Below, piece by piece: positions 55,601 to 61,600 of a stretch of DNA of 64,000 nucleotides. The stretch's first letter is position 1. Every line of letters starts with the position of its first letter. Location of the stretch: the NCBI GenBank assembly GCA_963930775.1, contig OZ005693.1, positions 6,572,001-6,636,000 of the forward strand, given 5' to 3'. This stretch comes from Cliona cf. orientalis. Lineage: Eukaryota > Porifera > Demospongiae > Clionaida > Clionaidae. The translations under genes and the position numbers were made by a program. The notes beneath the pieces are model-generated. The model worked only from the letters and a program-made list of their open reading frames with translations. It was not told where the DNA came from and made no database searches.

Positions 55601-58600
55601 GTGGAAAAGGGTGGTCATCAATGTGGACAGCATCGATATTTGGATTCCAAAATCTGTCTGAGATACATACATACATGTACATACATCATACATACATCAC
55701 ATTATACTGTACTGCAGGGCTCACACTGAGGCGATCGACAATTATATTTTTTAATGTGTTTCTAATTAATATTCAGGTATGAGTGATAAGATAGGAGTTG
55801 GCAAGGTACAGTCATGTGGTAGTACAAGTAGTACAAAGGAACCACTGTTGAGAAACGGTCTTGGTGTTGCAAGCGTCAACTGTATGGATATGATTGGAGC
55901 ATGTACACTTGATGATCAACCTCTTTTGCCACTTGAGTATGATTCACACACCACTTTAGAAGATCTTTATAATCAAGTGAGTAGCTGTATCTCTACTGTT
56001 GGTTATGTTGCATTTACATTCTGCTTTGTATCAATAGTTTTGTCAACCTGAATGTGTACAACTTCTGTATTCAATTGCTCATGTTAGAGTAAGCTACAAA
56101 CAGTATTAAATTTGTATAAACTATGCACAATTTCTGTATTATAGTCCACTCAGCTTTGTGGGAGAATTGATAGTAGATTGAAAGTTTTGATCAAAATTGC
56201 CAACATGATAAGCAGTGTAGACGATCAGAATTCAGTACGTTCAGATAGTGATTTTCATTTCATTCTGATATTGAATTGGATCATATGCAGACCCATCCTT
56301 CTAAATGTACTCCTGTGAAAGTGTCATCTGTAGTTCATCCAAGCTCAAAAGTTGTGGAGTATATGAAGTCACTGGAAAGAAAATCCCCAAGAAAGTCACC
56401 TTTAGCTAAGTATCATAAACTTAGGAAACGATCACCGTGCAAATTTCAGCTGAATCCACCAAAGAATAGGCTTGATGTCAGTATTCCTCGGTCAAATTCA
56501 GGTATGGCTAGCACTTGCTTAGTAATAAGACAATGAGAATGAATATCAACTACTGCAGATGCAAGTACTGTGGCTATTAGAAATCAATTACCAGAAGTGA
56601 TTCATCAGGCAAGTAACGGACTTCCATTGAAACTTAGTACTATGTGTAAGGATGCAGTAGATACATGTTCTTCTGCTACTACTCTTCAAGATGGCTCAAC
56701 CAAAGGGGATGATACCAAGGTTAAGAACTGTAATGCTCAGTCTGGTACATGCATGATCAGAACTTGTACTGTAGTCTCATGAGCTATAGATTGTCCTTCC
56801 ATTCCCAAGATTTGCATTGATTTCCTGAAATCTTTAATAGCATCCACCTAGCGTAAGCATTGTGATTTCCTACTTGGTAGAACTGGCTCACTGCAAGGTG
56901 CAAATCACACTGCTTCAACATTGTTTGTACCAGCACAAGACCACAATATCGCACAGTATTTGCTTCACTCTGAACACTTACTAATATTCCCAAGGTATGG
57001 TGCCTTCACCGAGGGGGTGATCAGACATACAACAGTAGGGACTCATAACCCACTATAGATTGCTGATAATTGACACACGAACATACTACCGTATTTTAAT
57101 GAAGAAAGTGTGCTTTCTGGCAAAGGTCGTCAATCGCTCCGTGTACAAACATTATAAGAATTCGTAAAATGTGACCTGCTGTGAGAAAAAGGACCATTTG
57201 AAGATGGTAGTTGATCACACTAATGTCCAATTTGCTTTCTACACAAGATGCAGCTAGTAGTGAGTACGAGTACAGAACACAAACACAGAGTGGTACTACA
57301 ATATTGTATACTTCATACGTACATACAATAAGCTATAGACGAAAAGTCCTAAATGGTTATTAATTTTTCTCACATCTGGTCACAAATATTAATTTCTTAA
57401 CCTTGTGTCACGAAAAAGGGATGTTCCATTGGATATTACTGCTGTGTCACAAAAAGTAACATGGGCTGTGTGGCTAACTGAATGAGTGCTCATCTAGTTC
57501 CTGACAGAAGCATATATGGTTGTATCAAAGAATACCCACAAACAATGCAAATTTATACAGCTGCGTATTGGTAAGTAAGGCTGTAATGTTCCAAGTGTCC
57601 ACTCCCAGTGGGTGCCAAATTGTAGGATTACAAATGCATAATGTGTACATTGATATGCTTGCAGAAATTGCAACTCATACTGAGGAGCCCATGAATGCGT
57701 GCCATATTTGGAACAGAATGAACTCAGCCTTTCAATAGCTTCCAGCTTCCCTTATTACTGTCTCTTACCTATGGCCAGTTGGTACATCTTTGTTCTGAAC
57801 TTAGTAATGTAATGTGCATGTGCTGTGGGAAGGGTGTATCTTTCACATGGGCCATTTGCAGTCTCCCCGTGTTACTTGTTCCTAACATTACAGAATGCAT
57901 GTTATTCTGCAAAGCATTGGGCAATTTATATTACTTTCCTTTCCCTTCTCATTATCATTATGTGTTCCTAATGTTACAGAATGGAGTATGATATTGTGTA
58001 TTTTGCAATTTCTACCTGTATATAGTCACAGATATGTTCTTTGCAGTCTGCCCCCATCACAGCAATTGCTTTACAACCAGGACACCACGTGCTATGGCCT
58101 AGACACTCAGATATTCCATGCAATGTTCCTGTTACTAACATCAGCAGCTCCTTGTCCACCAGCACCTCAAGTAAATCTCCATTGTCTGAAAGTATCCAGT
58201 TATTCACAAGGTATTTAAGTTCTGTAGTTACTCTCCAGCACCATAACATTCTCATAATATTATTAAGGATGTGCACCCCCACCAGACAATTGTGAAAACT
58301 CAGTGTGCCTAATCCTTGTATTGTATTGACACTCAAGGTCGCTGAGGTCCTTAGGAGTTTCACAACTTAACGTTTACACTCATATGATGAAGTCCACAGG
58401 CTCAAGAACAGCTGTAGGGACATAGACTACACCCATAATACCCACCTGTCATTAATTAAGACATGGGCCATCCACACCCAACATAATTGATCATAAAACT
58501 ATTTTGCAGCTGAATATGTTTCTCCATTCTGCGTTTGGATAATTATAAATTTTTCTGCCCGAGTTACTCAAGGTACCAAAAGTGAACAATTGCAGCCATA

Positions 58601-61600
58601 ATAGTGATAGTAACATGGCTTCAGCGGCTCTAGAAGGGGGGCACATGCCCCCACCTATGCCTGCAGTATTACAGCAAAACCATAGTTTGTAAGATACTAC
58701 CACTAATAGGGGCTCTGTTTACCGCCAACAATTGATTAGGTTGTAGTGCTGGTGTCTGGACCTCATCTTGGACCAATATTACTACCATACTCGTTCGAAT
58801 TATTCGAACATTCTAATAGCCTGAACGGTAAGTTTAGGTAATTATTTCCTTCCTAATTCATCGAACGTCTTGAATTTCAAGTTTGCTCCCCCGTTTTAAT
58901 CAACCGAATGACCACACAGTACGGCATGGCAGGAGCTCGAGACAACTCTTCTACGTTGAAGAGTGTTGCTACCACATTTTGGACAGCATCTAAGAGCGGA
59001 AAGGTAACACAGACTTCCACTGATAGCAATCATTTTACGATTGCTCAGAGCACAGTGACACTAGAGCTGATGATGATAAACTATAGTTGGAGATCGACTG
59101 CTGTTTGATTGTCACTAGTGCTTCATTTTTTCACTGGATCCATTCTATTTATGCTCAAACTAGCCATTGGCCGAATTTATTCACTTTCCGTTCAACACCA
59201 AACAACGATATTAATAATTAACCCTCGGCGCATGCGCGAGGGGTACGGTAGTCGTTCTGTGTGTGTGTGTCTGTTACTGCACTAGCTGCTACATACCTGT
59301 TTTATACGTTGAATACAAGGTACCATTAGGTTTTTCGTGGTAGTTTCAAGATCTGAATTGTGTGGATTTCGTTGAAAACGCTTCGTTCAAAAGTTCTGAC
59401 GACATTTGCTGACTACCATGGCCTTCTTTGCTTCTTGACGAGCTCTCGATCGATGAAAGAGATAGCGATGGCTTCATTTCAAGATTAGTAGTGTGTAGCT
59501 CTAGCCATAGTTCTTGTAACTTAACTGACTCATCACAGATCACAGTAACAGGAGCGCATAATTACCGCGAGTACGGTATTGTAGTAGCTGGAGTCTTTCA
59601 GGACCTGACAGTTGCTACAAATCCAGGACTGTCCAGGAGATAGGTGGAGCTTATTAAAGTCCACTCACACACTCCTAGAACACACATACAAGCGCCTAGT
59701 AAGCACAAATCAAAAGGATCTAGAAGCTTATAACAGTGCAGTCCATTGCAATAATAATTGGCAACAGTTGCAGTTGGACCGTGTGTGCAAGAACTCGGGT
59801 CGAAGAGAAAGTGGGTTCATATTCAGGAGAATACAGTAGTGTATTGTATGTTTCTGTAGTGTATGTGTTATTAACCCTCAGTACGTGCATAAGGGGGCAC
59901 AGTAGTTATTCTGTGTGTCTAGCTGTTACTGCGCTAGCTGCTACATACCTGTTTTATATATTGAAAGCAGTATGCCATTAGATGATAGTTTCAATAGCGT
60001 GGATTTTGTTTTAAATGCTTTTTCAAAAATTTATGCGATATTTCTTGACCACTGCTGCTTCTGCACTTTTCAACGGAAAGACATAGCAACAGCTTTCTTC
60101 CAAGAAGACTGTGTAGGGCTAGCAATAGTTCTTACAGTTCAACTGACTCCTCACTAGTCACAGTAGGCTATCAAACACTTCGTACTGCATGCTGATCTGG
60201 CATGCACATGGTAGTACATGTAGTATTTAATTAATACCATGCAATTGGTATTAGTGCATTCTGGTGGTACTCTCTACAGTACTGCAATATTGTTGCTGGC
60301 ATATACTCTACATCTAGCTATACCTCCTGTGAATATTTCAGGCTTTGCTGTATATCACTCCTTTTTCGTCTTACAATAAATCTCACAGCGTTGACAAAGC
60401 AAGTTGCTCAGTTGAACTAATCAGCAGCTAAATATAAGCGCAGGTTATGGACTGTATTTTGAATAGTTAAACGAGCCAAGGGTTTGGCACCAATGGTGTT
60501 TATGATTAAAGCAGGAAGTGGATGTGCACTTGTAACTTATTAGTAATAATATTATAGGTATAATATTATGTATACATGTATGCCTCATTAATGCATTAAT
60601 GCAGAGTGTATGCTTTGCAGCCAACAAGCTTCTTGTTCACCATTGCCTGTTGTTTCAGCGCTGAAACCGTTCAGTAAGCCTAGAAGAACCAAGAAAGCTA
60701 TTCACCCAACTGGATTAGTGGTACAATGCCTATATATATGTAATGTTACTCGCATACCGTAAATCGCGAATATTTCGTGTCTAAATATTTCATGCAATAA
60801 TTTTTCGTGTTAAAAATTTTCGGACAAACGACCCTGTACCGCATTATTGTTAATATTGCGCATATATTTTCGTGTGTTTAATTTTCGCACTAGCCAGGCT
60901 GTCTGAAAATATTTTAACAACAAAATATTTGCAATTTACGGTATATATTCACTCAGTAGTGTTTGTGGAGAAATAGGCTTAAAGGCATTGTGTCACGATA
61001 TAAGCGGTGATTGTTACTAAATTTAGATCTAGTATATGGACTCGTGTTGTCAAAAATTGTGCACATACAAAATATTGTCGCGCACTCCTCGTGGACGCCA
61101 GAACACCATCGAACGACAAGACAAGGACTTAGCTACTCGTGGCGCTGCTAAAGGACTGGTATCTCTGGTCTGTCTGCTAGTCGACCTACTCTCGCTCGCT
61201 AAAGGTAAAACTATTTGTGGTATACTACCTTGTACGTGGTAGATCTAGCTAGACATAGACATCGCTACTCTGGCAAGGCCGATTCTCGCCCATCCTTCTG
61301 ATAGATCTCTTACCTTCCTCCGCTAGCTGGAGACCTTCCAGCTCCAACACTTGAGCCTTTCTTGGACTGATCCCGTTCTGCTACCACGAACTACAACTGT
61401 TGATTGAAAAGTGGCAGCCAGATTTCAATCTAATGGGCGCGGTTACATCACGTGTGACACTAATTTACTAAAAATAGCCCTTATATCGTGGCACAATGCC
61501 TTTAATTTGGTGTTTGTAGTAGACTGATCATTTTCTGAGCAATGAGGCAAGTATCTATAGTACCCATGTGTATAGAAACATCATTAACGATGTTGTAACC

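Noticed and set aside
57974-58363. 129-codon minus-strand frame with CPGC...CKEH
   Set aside because: No family recognised, no splice support, and its other parts look like random AT-rich translation.
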